Shown here: in pieces, positions 15,114 to 24,569 of the stretch
Layout of the letters: every line of letters starts with the position of its first letter
Numbering within the stretch: the first letter of the stretch is position 1
Made by a program: the position numbers and the translations under genes
The notes under the pieces: model-generated
Seen by the model: only the letters and a program-made list of their open reading frames with translations
Told to the model about the DNA's origin: nothing
The model's database searches: none
Source: Aeromicrobium erythreum
GTDB taxonomy: Bacteria > Actinomycetota > Actinomycetes > Propionibacteriales > Nocardioidaceae
DNA length: 64,000 bases
Assembly: GCF_001509405.1 (NCBI RefSeq)
Contig: NZ_CP011502.1
Coordinates: 1,674,001-1,738,000 of the forward strand
Reading direction: 5' to 3'

Positions 15114-18100
15114 GTGGCGTTGACGATCCATCGGGCGGAGCGGGCCGACGTGCTCGCGGAGGGGCTCGCCGGGCTCCTGGCCGAGCCGCCCGAGGACCCC
15201 TTCGAGCGCGACCTCGTCGTGGTCGCGGCAGCCGGGGTGGAGCGGTGGCTCGCCCAGACCCTCAGCCACCGGCTCGGCACGGCCCCCGGACACGACGACG
15301 GCATCTGCGCGGGCGTCTCCTTCGTGCGGCCCCTCCACCTGCTCACCGAGCTCACCGAGAAGGAACGCGACGACCCCTGGGCGCCGCGGCGTCTCGCCTG
15401 GGCAGTCCTCGACGTCATCGAGCAGCACCTCGACGAGCCCTGGCTCGCGATCGTCGCCCGACACGTCGGCCACGGCCTCGAACCGGGGGAGGAGGCCCTG
15501 CGGCGCAGTCGGCGCTACCCGACCGCCAAGCGCATCGCCGCCCTCCTGCACGGCTACGCCGTCCAACGACCCTGGATGGTGCAGGCCTGGACGGCCGGCG
15601 ACGACGTCGACGGAGTCGGCTCGCCCCTCGTCCACGAGGTCCGCTGGCAGGCCGAGATCTGGCGACGCGTCCACACCCTCCTCGACGGCCACCCCTCGCC
15701 CGACCTCCGCCTCGCCGACACCGCCGCGGCCCTCCGTGGGCGCACCCTCGACCCCGACCTGCCCCAACGGCTCTCCTTCTTCGGGCACACCCGCATGCCG
15801 CACGCCGAGCTCGATGTCGTCGGCGCGCTCGCCCACACCCGCGACGTGCACCTCTGGCTGCCCCACCCCTCACGCAGCCGATGGGACGACGTGGCCGCCA
15901 CCACCACCGACGCCCCGCGACAGCCGGCCCGTCGCGACACCGTCGACGCCCCCGACACCGGCAACACCCTCCTCGCCGCGTGCGCACGAGACGTCACCGA
16001 GCTCGAACGCAGCCTCCTCGCGTTGCCCGGCGAGGCGACCACGGTCCATCTGCCCGCTCCGGAGCGCCCCCCGACCCTGCTCGGTCAGCTCCAGGCCGAC
16101 CTCGCCGCCGACCGCGACGGCCCGGCCGACGACATCCGCACCCTCGACCCACTCGACCGGTCCGTGCAGGTGCACGCCTGCCACGGTCCCGCCCGACAGG
16201 TCGACGTGCTGCGCGAGGTCGTCGTCGGCCTCCTCGCCGACGACCCCACCCTCGAGCCGCGCGACGTGCTCGTCATGTGCCCCGACGTCGAGACCTTCGC
16301 GCCGCTCGTCGAAGCCGCGTTCGGGCTCGACGACGTGCCCGACGTCGACCACCCCGGCCACCGGCTCCGCGTCCGCCTCGCCGACCGCGCCACCGGCGCC
16401 ACCAACCCCGTCGCCGATGTCCTGCAGAAGGTCGTCGCCATCGCGGCAGCACGTCGCACCACCGCCACCGAGGTGCGCGACCTCCTCAGCCTCGCACCCG
16501 TCCGACGACGCTTCGCGCTCACCGACGACGACCTCGAGCAGGTCGACGAGTGGACCGTGCAGACCGCCATCCGCTGGGGCGTCGACGCCGACGCCCGCGC
16601 AGCCTGGCAGCTCGGCGGACTCGCCCAGAACACCTGGCGTACCGGCCTCGAGCGCCTCGCGCTCGGCGTCGTCACCGACGGTCACGACGACCCGGACGCC
16701 CAGGACGACACCCACACCGGCAACCGGCTCGGCGGGGTCCTGCCGCTCGACGACCTCGGCAGCACCGGCGTCGACCTGGTCGGCCGTTTCACCGAGGCCG
16801 TCGAACGACTCGCCGCGGTGCTCGAGTCGTCTCGCCCGCAGCCCGTCGACGACTGGGTCGAGCTGCTCACCACCGCCGTCCAGACGCTCACCGACGTGCC
16901 CGCCCGCGACGCGTGGCAGCGCGAGCAGGTCCTCCGCGTCCTCGCCGACCTCACCCGCGCCGACACCGGCCCCGTCGTCCGCGGCACCCTCACCGTCGTC
17001 GAGGTCGCGGCGTTCCTCACCGACGCGTTCGCCCCGCGCCCGACCCGCACCAGCTTCCGCACCGGGTCCCTCACCGTCTGCACGATGGTGCCAATGCGCT
17101 CCGTGCCGCACCGCGTCGTCTGCCTCCTCGGGCTCGACTCCGGCGCCTTCCCGCGCACGCCCACCCCGCTCGGCGACGACGTGCTCGCACGCACCCCGCT
17201 GGTCGGGGAGCGCGATGCGGCAGGGGAGGACCGGCAGCTGTTCCTCGACGCCGTCCTGTCCGCCACCGAGCACCTCGTCATCACCTACACCGGCGCCAGC
17301 GAGCACACCGGGCGCTCGCTCCCGCCGGCCACCCCGGTCGGGGAGCTGCTCGACCAGCTCGCGCGCACCGTCCCCACCGCCGACGTCCGCAGCCAGGTGC
17401 TCGTGCAGCACCCGCTGCAGGCGTTCGACACAAGCTCGTTCATCCCCGGCGCTCTGGTCCCGGGCTCCGCCTTCAGCTTCGACACCGCCGCCTACGCCGG
17501 TGCCCGTGCCACCGTCCGACCGCAGGTCCCGGAACCGCCGTTCCTCCCGGCCGCGTTGCCCGGCGACGCCGACCCGATCACCACGCTCGACACCCTGCGC
17601 GACCTGGTCCGCCACCCCGTGCGCTCGTTCGTCACCGGCCGGCTCGACGTGCGTCTGCCCTACGAGGACGAGCCCATCGACGACAGCGTCCCGCTCGGGC
17701 TCGACCACCTCGAGCGGTGGAAGGTCAAGGACCGCGTGCTCGCCGCCGTGCTGGCCGGCGTGCCCGGTCACGACGCCGAGGCCGACGAACGCCGCCGCGG
17801 GCTCCTGCCGCCCGGTCCGCTCGGCGACGCCGAGCTCGCGCGGGTGCGCCCGGAGGTCGGCACCCTCTTCGCCCTCGCCGCACCCCTGCGCACCGACACC
17901 GCCCGCAGCGTCGACGTCGACGTCGAGCTCGGCGACGGCCGCCGCGTGATCGGCACCGTCGCCGGCGTCCACCCGCACCACGCACTGCGCGTCACCGCGT
18001 CGACTGTCCAAGGACGTCAGCTCCTCGAAGCCTGGGTCGACGTCCTCGCCCTCGCCGCGGCGGGCCAGGGGCGACCCGCGCACCTCGTCGGTCGCGTGCC

Positions 18101-18467
18101 GAGCGGCTACCGGAAGGCACCAGGCGTCATCACCCTCGCCGCACCGTCGCAGGACGAGGCACGCTCGGTCCTCGCCGAGCTGCTCGACCTCCATGCGATC
18201 GGTCGCACCACGTTCCTGCCGTTGCCGGTGAAGACCTCCCAGGCCTACGCCGACCTCGCGCGGCGCACCCGCCCCGAGATCGCGCTCGCCAAGGCCGAGC
18301 GCGAGTGGGTCGGCAGCCGCGACGTGCCCGGCGAGGTCGCCGACGCCTACCACCGCCTCGTCCTCGGCCCCGACGCGCCGATCGCCGACCTCGTCGAGCG
18401 CGGCTTCGAGCAGCACGCGGCCACGCTCTGGTTCCCGCTGCTCGACCGGATGGAGGTCGACGCATGA
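15114..18467 (+). CDS. recC: RecC subunit of exodeoxyribonuclease V
   Basis: This 1117-residue protein is RecC, the scaffold and Chi-reading subunit of RecBCD, which processes double-strand breaks. The opening MALTIHRAERADVLAEGLAGLL and WLAQTLSHRLG match actinobacterial RecC, and the central VTGRLDVRLPYEDEP and CTMVPMRSVPHRVVCLLGLDSGAFP stretches are diagnostic; the latter is the inactive remnant of a helicase motif. The GTG start has no ribosome site but a TANNNT box 6 bases upstream. Length is normal. The stop overlaps the recB start as ATGA, giving tight coupling. No SOS box precedes it. Confidence 0.95.
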   Translation: MALTIHRAERADVLAEGLAGLLAEPPEDPFERDLVVVAAAGVERWLAQTLSHRLGTAPGHDDGICAGVSFVRPLHLLTELTEKERDDPWAPRRLAWAVLDVIEQHLDEPWLAIVARHVGHGLEPGEEALRRSRRYPTAKRIAALLHGYAVQRPWMVQAWTAGDDVDGVGSPLVHEVRWQAEIWRRVHTLLDGHPSPDLRLADTAAALRGRTLDPDLPQRLSFFGHTRMPHAELDVVGALAHTRDVHLWLPHPSRSRWDDVAATTTDAPRQPARRDTVDAPDTGNTLLAACARDVTELERSLLALPGEATTVHLPAPERPPTLLGQLQADLAADRDGPADDIRTLDPLDRSVQVHACHGPARQVDVLREVVVGLLADDPTLEPRDVLVMCPDVETFAPLVEAAFGLDDVPDVDHPGHRLRVRLADRATGATNPVADVLQKVVAIAAARRTTATEVRDLLSLAPVRRRFALTDDDLEQVDEWTVQTAIRWGVDADARAAWQLGGLAQNTWRTGLERLALGVVTDGHDDPDAQDDTHTGNRLGGVLPLDDLGSTGVDLVGRFTEAVERLAAVLESSRPQPVDDWVELLTTAVQTLTDVPARDAWQREQVLRVLADLTRADTGPVVRGTLTVVEVAAFLTDAFAPRPTRTSFRTGSLTVCTMVPMRSVPHRVVCLLGLDSGAFPRTPTPLGDDVLARTPLVGERDAAGEDRQLFLDAVLSATEHLVITYTGASEHTGRSLPPATPVGELLDQLARTVPTADVRSQVLVQHPLQAFDTSSFIPGALVPGSAFSFDTAAYAGARATVRPQVPEPPFLPAALPGDADPITTLDTLRDLVRHPVRSFVTGRLDVRLPYEDEPIDDSVPLGLDHLERWKVKDRVLAAVLAGVPGHDAEADERRRGLLPPGPLGDAELARVRPEVGTLFALAAPLRTDTARSVDVDVELGDGRRVIGTVAGVHPHHALRVTASTVQGRQLLEAWVDVLALAAAGQGRPAHLVGRVPSGYRKAPGVITLAAPSQDEARSVLAELLDLHAIGRTTFLPLPVKTSQAYADLARRTRPEIALAKAEREWVGSRDVPGEVADAYHRLVLGPDAPIADLVERGFEQHAATLWFPLLDRMEVDA

Positions 18468-21400
18468 GCGCCGACGCACCGGTCGTCGAGTTCGACATCG
18501 CCGACCCGCTGCCCACCGGCACCACCCTGCTCGAGGCCAGCGCCGGCACCGGCAAGACGTGGGCGATCGCGGCCCTCGTCACCCGGCTCGTGGCCGAGGG
18601 GGTCGCCACGCTCGACCAGCTGCTCGTCGTCACCTTCGGCCGGGCGGCCAGCGCCGAGCTCAAGGACCGCGTGCGCGAGCGGCTCGTGCAGGCCGACGCC
18701 GTCCTCGCTGCCGGGCACGGCGACGAGCGTGACCCCCTGCAACGGCTTCTCCTCGACGTCGACGACACCGAGCGCACCGCCCGTCGTCGGCGCCTGCGTG
18801 CGGCGGTCGCGCGGTTCGACGAGGCCACCATCACCACGACCCACGGGTTCTGCCAGGCGGTGCTGCGCAGCCTCGGCACCACCGGCGACGTCGAGCCCGG
18901 GTCGGTCCTCGTGGAGGACGACACCGACATCGTCGACCAGGTGGTCTCCGACCTCTACCTGCGAGCCGTCGGTCGAGGTCAGACCCCGCCGTTCGACCAC
19001 CAGGAGGCGGCCGTGCTCGGTCGGCGCGCGGTCGAGGACCCGTCGGCGCACCTGCTGCCCACCGACGCCGAGCCCGGGTCCGCGCCCGACCTGCGTCGAC
19101 GGTTCGCGTCGGCCGTCCGCGACGAGTCGGCGAGACGCCGCCTGGCGGCCCGCACCCTCTCCTACGACGACCTGCTCCAACGTCTCGCCGAGGCGCTCGA
19201 GCCCGACGACTCACCGGCCCGCACGGTCATGCGCGACCGCTGGCGGGTCGTGCTCGTCGACGAGTTCCAGGACACCGACCCCGTCCAGTGGCGCATCTTG
19301 GAGCGCGCCTTCGTCGGCCACGCCACGATGGTGCTGGTCGGCGACCCGAAGCAGGCCATCTACGGGTTCCGCGGCGGCGATGTCGACACCTACCTGCGCG
19401 CCGCCGCGCAGGCCGACACCCGACGCACCCTCACCGTCAACCATCGCAGCGACGCCCCCCTGGTGAGCGCCGTCGACGCCGTGCTCCGGGGCGCCGCGCT
19501 CGGCGACCCCGCGATCGTCGTCCGTCCGGCAAGCGCCTCGCTCGACGGGTCACGGCTCCACGACCCCCGCGGCGACGCCCCCTTCCGGCTGCGGGCCCAC
19601 CTGCGCAGCGACGCCGGCTCCGACGACGACGCCCTGCGCATCGGCGACGTCAGGCCGCGGGTCGCGCGCGACGTCGCCGCCGACGTCGCCGCGCTCCTGG
19701 GGAGCGGCGCCACCTACGACCACGGCGCCGGACCCGTGCCGCTGACGGCCGGCGACGTCGCCGTGCTCGTCGAGCGGCACGGCGACGCCGAGCTGTTGCA
19801 CGCCGAGCTGGAGCGGCGCGGCGTGCCCGCCGTGCGCACCGGTGGCGCGGACGTGCTGCAGAGCCGGGCGGGCCAGGACTGGGTCACGCTGCTGACCGCC
19901 ATGGAGGCGCCGCACCGCAGCGGCTACACCCGCGCCGCCGCGCTCGGACCGTTCCTCGGCCTCACGGCCACCGAGCTCGCGGCCGACGACGGCGACGCCC
20001 TCACCGACCGCGTCTCCTCCCGGCTGCGCGACCTCACCGACCTGCAGCGCGAGCGCGGCACCGCCGGCATGGTCGAGGCCCTCACCGCCGACGCCTCCGT
20101 GGTCGAGCGACTGCTGCGCCACCAGGGCGGTCGACGTCGACTCACCGACCTCGAGCACGTCGGCCAGGTGCTGGCGATCGCCGCACGCGAGCACGGACTC
20201 GGCCTGTCCGGCCTGCGACGGTGGCTGCTCGACCGGCGCAGCGAGACCTCCCCGGCCGCCGACCGCACCCATCGCCTCGACACCGACGCCGACGCCGTGC
20301 AGATCGTCACCACGTTCGTCAGCAAGGGTCTGCAGTACCCCGTCGTCTACGTGCCGTTCCTGTTCGACCGATGGGTCCCGGAGCCCAGCATCGTCCGTCT
20401 GCACGACGACGACGGCCGACGCTGTCTCGACGTCGGCGGGGCGGGTCCCTCCTGGACCACGCACGCCCGCCGCTCCGACGTCGAGCGCGCGGGGGAGTCG
20501 TTGCGGCTGCTGTACGTCGCGCTCACCCGCGCGCAGTCGCGGCTGGTCGTGCACTGGTCACCCACCTTCAACGCGCGGCACGGCGCCCTGCACCGCCTGC
20601 TGTTCCGGCCCGACCCGACACGGCCCGAGGTGCCCGACGTGCAGGCCGTGCCGTCGGACCACGACGCCGTCGCGCGCCTCCGTGCGTGGCAGGAGCGTGG
20701 CGGGCCGGTCGTCGAGCAGATGGTCACGGGCGACGCCGAGCTGGCACCCGCGGCCGGAGAGGCGGAACGACTCGAGGTCCGTCACCTGCGTCGCGACGTC
20801 GACACCGTCTGGACCCGCACCTCCTACACCTCGCTCGTCCGGCGTGACGAGGGACCCAGTGTCTCGAGCGAGCCGGAGCCGACCGCCGCGGACGACGAGG
20901 TCGACGTGGTCGCCGACGTCGCCGCCAGCCCGGTGCTGGGCCCGTCGCCATGGGCCGAGCTCGCCGGCGGAGCGGCGCTCGGCACGCTCGTGCACGGCGT
21001 GCTCGAGCACGTCGACGTCGGCGCCGACGACCTCGACGCGGAGGTCCGCCGGCGGGCGGAGGAGGAGCTGGCGTCGCGTCCGCTCGCCGTCGACGTCGAC
21101 GTGCTCGCACCGGCGCTCGTCGGTGCCCTCAGCACGCCGCTCGGGCCGCTCGCTGACGACCTCACGCTGGCGGAGGCGCTCGGCCGACGCCCGTTCCGGG
21201 AGATGGAGTTCGAGCTGCCGCTCGCCGGCGGCGACTCGGTCCGGGCGGCAGGTCGCACCGGCACGCTCGCCGACGTCGCCGACCTCATGGAGGCGCACCT
21301 GCCGTCGGGCGACCCGCTGCGGCCCTTCGCGGCAGAGCTGCGCGACGCCAGCCTGCGCGGACGCACCCTGCGCGGCTACCTCACCGGCTCGATCGACCTG

Positions 21401-21793
21401 CTCCTGAGGCTCGACGGCGACCGTACGCTCGTCGTCGACCACAAGACCAACCGGCTCGAGAGCGGCGCGCTCGTCGAGGCCGGCGGCGGCCTGGAGGCGT
21501 ACGCACCCGAGCGTCTGGCCGACGCCATGCTGCACACGACCTACCCGCTGCAGGCCCTGCTGTACGCCGTGGCGCAGCACCGGTTCCTGCGGTGGCGGCT
21601 GCGCGGGTACGACCCCGACGTGCACCTGGCCGGGGTGCTCTACCTGTTCGTGCGAGGCATGACCGGCCCTGATGGACCACGCGGTGCCGACGGGAGCCCG
21701 TTCGGCGTGTTCGCGTGGCGGCCCCCGTCGGCGCTGGTGCTCGACCTCAGTGCGCTGCTCGACGGCAGCCCGACCGACGGAGGTCCGCGATGA
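18464..21793 (+). CDS. recB: RecB subunit of exodeoxyribonuclease V (helicase-nuclease)
   Basis: The 1109-residue protein is a UvrD-type 3'-5' helicase fused to a RecB-family nuclease. Walker A is EASAGTGKTWAI (about 24-36), Walker B VVLVDEFQDTDPVQW (about 260), motif VI RLLYVALTRAQSRLVVHW (about 685). The C-terminal nuclease has LVVDHKTNR around residue 992, the Asp and Lys of the DxK metal-binding core, after the acidic residue in GSIDLLLRLDGD. It acts with RecC and RecD at DNA ends. The true start is ATG 18464, overlapping the recC stop; a much longer open frame to its left is an artefact in the recC region. Confidence 0.96.
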   Translation: MSADAPVVEFDIADPLPTGTTLLEASAGTGKTWAIAALVTRLVAEGVATLDQLLVVTFGRAASAELKDRVRERLVQADAVLAAGHGDERDPLQRLLLDVDDTERTARRRRLRAAVARFDEATITTTHGFCQAVLRSLGTTGDVEPGSVLVEDDTDIVDQVVSDLYLRAVGRGQTPPFDHQEAAVLGRRAVEDPSAHLLPTDAEPGSAPDLRRRFASAVRDESARRRLAARTLSYDDLLQRLAEALEPDDSPARTVMRDRWRVVLVDEFQDTDPVQWRILERAFVGHATMVLVGDPKQAIYGFRGGDVDTYLRAAAQADTRRTLTVNHRSDAPLVSAVDAVLRGAALGDPAIVVRPASASLDGSRLHDPRGDAPFRLRAHLRSDAGSDDDALRIGDVRPRVARDVAADVAALLGSGATYDHGAGPVPLTAGDVAVLVERHGDAELLHAELERRGVPAVRTGGADVLQSRAGQDWVTLLTAMEAPHRSGYTRAAALGPFLGLTATELAADDGDALTDRVSSRLRDLTDLQRERGTAGMVEALTADASVVERLLRHQGGRRRLTDLEHVGQVLAIAAREHGLGLSGLRRWLLDRRSETSPAADRTHRLDTDADAVQIVTTFVSKGLQYPVVYVPFLFDRWVPEPSIVRLHDDDGRRCLDVGGAGPSWTTHARRSDVERAGESLRLLYVALTRAQSRLVVHWSPTFNARHGALHRLLFRPDPTRPEVPDVQAVPSDHDAVARLRAWQERGGPVVEQMVTGDAELAPAAGEAERLEVRHLRRDVDTVWTRTSYTSLVRRDEGPSVSSEPEPTAADDEVDVVADVAASPVLGPSPWAELAGGAALGTLVHGVLEHVDVGADDLDAEVRRRAEEELASRPLAVDVDVLAPALVGALSTPLGPLADDLTLAEALGRRPFREMEFELPLAGGDSVRAAGRTGTLADVADLMEAHLPSGDPLRPFAAELRDASLRGRTLRGYLTGSIDLLLRLDGDRTLVVDHKTNRLESGALVEAGGGLEAYAPERLADAMLHTTYPLQALLYAVAQHRFLRWRLRGYDPDVHLAGVLYLFVRGMTGPDGPRGADGSPFGVFAWRPPSALVLDLSALLDGSPTDGGPR

Positions 21794-23610
21794 GCGACAC
21801 GTCTGCGCCGCCCGCGGTCGAGGTGTCGGCGGGCGACCCGTTCGACCGTCAGGTCGTCCAGGGTCTCGACGTCGAGAGCGACGCGATCCTGGCCGTCCTC
21901 AACCGGGCAGGTGTCCTGGCCGCCGCCGACGTCCACGTCACCCGCACCGTCGCCCGACTGGCGGACGAGGACGACGAGGCGGTGCTGCTCGCCCTGGCCC
22001 TCGCCGTCCGAGGAGTCCGCCTCGGGTCGTCGTGCGTCGACCTCGGCGGCGTGCTCGACGACCTGCGCCTCGAGGCGCCCGACGTCGAGTGGCCGACGTA
22101 CGTCGACGACCTCGACGCCTGGTGGGCCCGCGTCGACGCCAGCCCGCTGGCGTTCGGGCGCGACCGTGTCCTCGTCGTCGAGCGTCCGTTGCTGCACCTG
22201 GTGCGCTACCACGCACTCGAGGTGTCGCTGTGCCGACGGCTGGGGGAGCGGCTCGCCCTGCGACCCCCGCCCGTCGACAGGGCCGCCCTCGACGCCGACC
22301 TGCGACGTCTGTTCGGCGACCCCGGGTTCGCCGAGCAGCGGGCGGCCGCGGCCCGCGCCGCGCACTCGTGGACGACGGTGCTCACGGGCGGCCCAGGGTC
22401 GGGCAAGACCACCACCATCGCGCGACTCCTGGCGGCGCTCGCGAGCCAGCACGCCGCGACGGGGCACGACCGACCCCTGGCCGTCGGACTGGCTGCACCG
22501 ACCGGCAAGGCCGCGGCCCGGATGCGTGAGGCCGTCGCCGCCGCGTCGACCAATCCGGTGTTCACCGAGGCGGAGCGCGACTGGCTGCGCACGCTGCCGG
22601 CGGGCACGGTGCACCGGCTGCTCGGCTCGCGGCCCGACCATCGGACGGCCTTCCGGCACCACGCGGGGCAGAAGCTGCCCTACGACGTCGTGGTCGTCGA
22701 CGAGACGTCCATGGTCTCGTTGCTGCTCATGGAGCGGCTCGTGCAGGCCGTGCCGTCCGGCTGTCGGCTGGTGCTCGTCGGTGACGCCGAGCAGCTCGCC
22801 TCCGTCGAGGCCGGCGCGGTGCTGCGCGACGTGGTGGAAGGCCTCGGCGGCGACGACAGTCCCGTCGTCACGCACCTGCAGCAGTCGCACCGCTTCGACG
22901 GTGGCATCGGGGCCCTCGCCTCGGCGGTGGTCGAGGGCGACGCGGACCGCGTGCTCGACCTCCTGGCCGAGGGGGTCGACGCGGTGTCACTGCGGCACCC
23001 CGACGAGGTCGAGGATGTCGTGTCCGGACGTCCCGCACAGCAGGCCCGTGCCGTGGCCCGCGCCGCAGCCGAGGGCGACGTGCCCACCGCGCTGGCGGCC
23101 CTCGGCGAGCACCGGCTGCTCTGCGCGCACCGTGACGGTCCGTACGGCGTGAGCCACTGGAACGAGCGGCTGGAGCGGGAGGTGCGCATCTTCCCGGACC
23201 CGGCCCGGCCCTGGTTCGTCGGCCGCCCCGTCCTCGTCACCCGCAACGACGCCTCGCTCCGGGTCAACAACGGCGACGTCGGCGTCACCCTCGACAACGG
23301 CCACCGGCTCGTCGTGCACCTGGACTCCACGACGACCGTCTCCTCGACGCGACTCTCGTCGGTGCAGAGCGCCTACGCCAGCACCGTCCACCGCAGCCAG
23401 GGCAGCGAGTTCGATCACGTCACCCTGCTGCTGCCCGACGAGGACTCGCTCGTGCTCAGCCGCGAGCTGCTGTACACCGCGATCACCCGCGCACGCACCA
23501 GCCTGACGATCGTCGCCACCCCCGAGGTCCTCCGGCGCGCCGTCGAGCGCCGCACCGCCCGCGCCAGCGGCGTCGCCCGTCGCCTCTCTGCGATCGTCCA
23601 ACTGAGCTAG
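21790..23610 (+). CDS. recD: RecD subunit of exodeoxyribonuclease V
   Basis: The 606-residue protein is the 5'-3' SF1 helicase motor of RecBCD. Walker A is GGPGSGKT at residues 200-207, Walker B VVVDETSMVSLLLM near 300, and the C-terminal UvrD-like motif STVHRSQGSEFDHVTLLLPD is present. A typical RecD N-terminal interaction domain precedes. ATG 21790 overlaps the recB stop (ATGA), so recC, recB and recD form one operon in the order C-B-D. It ends in ARRLSAIVQLS. Confidence 0.95.
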   Translation: MSDTSAPPAVEVSAGDPFDRQVVQGLDVESDAILAVLNRAGVLAAADVHVTRTVARLADEDDEAVLLALALAVRGVRLGSSCVDLGGVLDDLRLEAPDVEWPTYVDDLDAWWARVDASPLAFGRDRVLVVERPLLHLVRYHALEVSLCRRLGERLALRPPPVDRAALDADLRRLFGDPGFAEQRAAAARAAHSWTTVLTGGPGSGKTTTIARLLAALASQHAATGHDRPLAVGLAAPTGKAAARMREAVAAASTNPVFTEAERDWLRTLPAGTVHRLLGSRPDHRTAFRHHAGQKLPYDVVVVDETSMVSLLLMERLVQAVPSGCRLVLVGDAEQLASVEAGAVLRDVVEGLGGDDSPVVTHLQQSHRFDGGIGALASAVVEGDADRVLDLLAEGVDAVSLRHPDEVEDVVSGRPAQQARAVARAAAEGDVPTALAALGEHRLLCAHRDGPYGVSHWNERLEREVRIFPDPARPWFVGRPVLVTRNDASLRVNNGDVGVTLDNGHRLVVHLDSTTTVSSTRLSSVQSAYASTVHRSQGSEFDHVTLLLPDEDSLVLSRELLYTAITRARTSLTIVATPEVLRRAVERRTARASGVARRLSAIVQLS

Positions 23611-23688
23611 GCGATCTGCCCGTTCCGCTCCGCAGCGGTTCTTCGTGCGGCACCCTCATCACCGGGAGTCCGGACGAGGGAGAACGCG

Positions 23689-24474
23689 ATGAACGGCAGG
23701 ACGTCGTATCCAAGGGAGCAGTACAGGCAGCTGCTTCGCGAGTGGTCTCACACGAATCGTCGTGTGCTGGCGTCGATCCTGACTGGTGGCGTCGTGCTCC
23801 TGCTCGCGGAGACAGCTGTTCTCATGACGCTCGTGCCGGCGGGTCCCCGCCCCTATCTCCTCGGATTCGTGCACGCGACGATCGCGTGCGGGCTTCTCTG
23901 GTTTCTGCACGTCTGCTTCCTTGCCCAGCGCAGGGACGCGATTCATCAGCTCCGCGGCGCGTGGGGTGAGGACAACACGACCGACGTGCTGCGGTCGGCG
24001 CGCCGTCGACGCCGCGTCTGGGCCTGGGTCGACGGTGTCGCGGTGGACGGCGGCGACATCGACCACGTCGTCGCGACGCGACACGGCGGGCTCGTGGTGA
24101 TGGACTCGAAGTGGCGCAGCGAGATCGACGACCCGGCGCCGCTCGTGCGGTCGGCGCAACGCTCGGCGCAGCGGACGCGTGGCCTCGTCCACTCGGTCAC
24201 AGAGAGGGGACGCGGACGGCGGCGCGAGTCCGGGAGCGATGTGCCGCTCTTGCCGGTCGTCGTGGTCTGGGGACCGGCGCAGCACGTCGTGCTGGGGCAT
24301 CCCGTCGTCGACGGTGTGCTCTTCCTGCCGGGCCGAGACCTCGGGCGGTGGATCGCCGGCCTCGACGGCACGCCGATGGAGCGACGGTTCGCGCGCGAGC
24401 TCATCGAGCGGATTCAACGTTTCGACGAGCAGCGGAGGGCCGGGCTTCGCGCGAAGGCCGCCAGCAGTTCCTGA
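23689..24474 (+). CDS. Membrane protein with NERD (nuclease-related) domain
   Basis: The 261-residue protein has two membrane segments (about residues 28-48 and 58-80) and then a NERD domain: GAWGEDNTTDVL, VDGVAVDGGDIDHVVATRHGGLVVMDSKW. The residues D (DHV), D and K (MDSKW) fit the metal-binding core of the restriction-endonuclease-like fold. NERD domains occur in DNA-processing proteins, mostly uncharacterised. A GAGGGAG ribosome site precedes the ATG. It follows recD by 78 bases and may be read with that operon, which would suit a DNA role, but this is inference. Confidence 0.85.
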   Translation: MNGRTSYPREQYRQLLREWSHTNRRVLASILTGGVVLLLAETAVLMTLVPAGPRPYLLGFVHATIACGLLWFLHVCFLAQRRDAIHQLRGAWGEDNTTDVLRSARRRRRVWAWVDGVAVDGGDIDHVVATRHGGLVVMDSKWRSEIDDPAPLVRSAQRSAQRTRGLVHSVTERGRGRRRESGSDVPLLPVVVVWGPAQHVVLGHPVVDGVLFLPGRDLGRWIAGLDGTPMERRFARELIERIQRFDEQRRAGLRAKAASSS

Positions 24475-24569
24475 GGTTCCGTCCGACACGCCCCACTTCG
24501 TCCTGGGATGCAGGTCGCAGCGAGCCCTGACAGGCTGGTCGTCACGGACCACGAGTCGGGAGGAACCCC

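Noticed and set aside
14924-18463. Long plus-strand frame in front of recB
   Set aside because: It is the same frame as recB read backward into recC; Arg/Pro-rich and without domains. The recB start is at 18464.
15870-18479. Minus-strand frame of 869 codons over recC
   Set aside because: Antisense shadow of recC, no motif.
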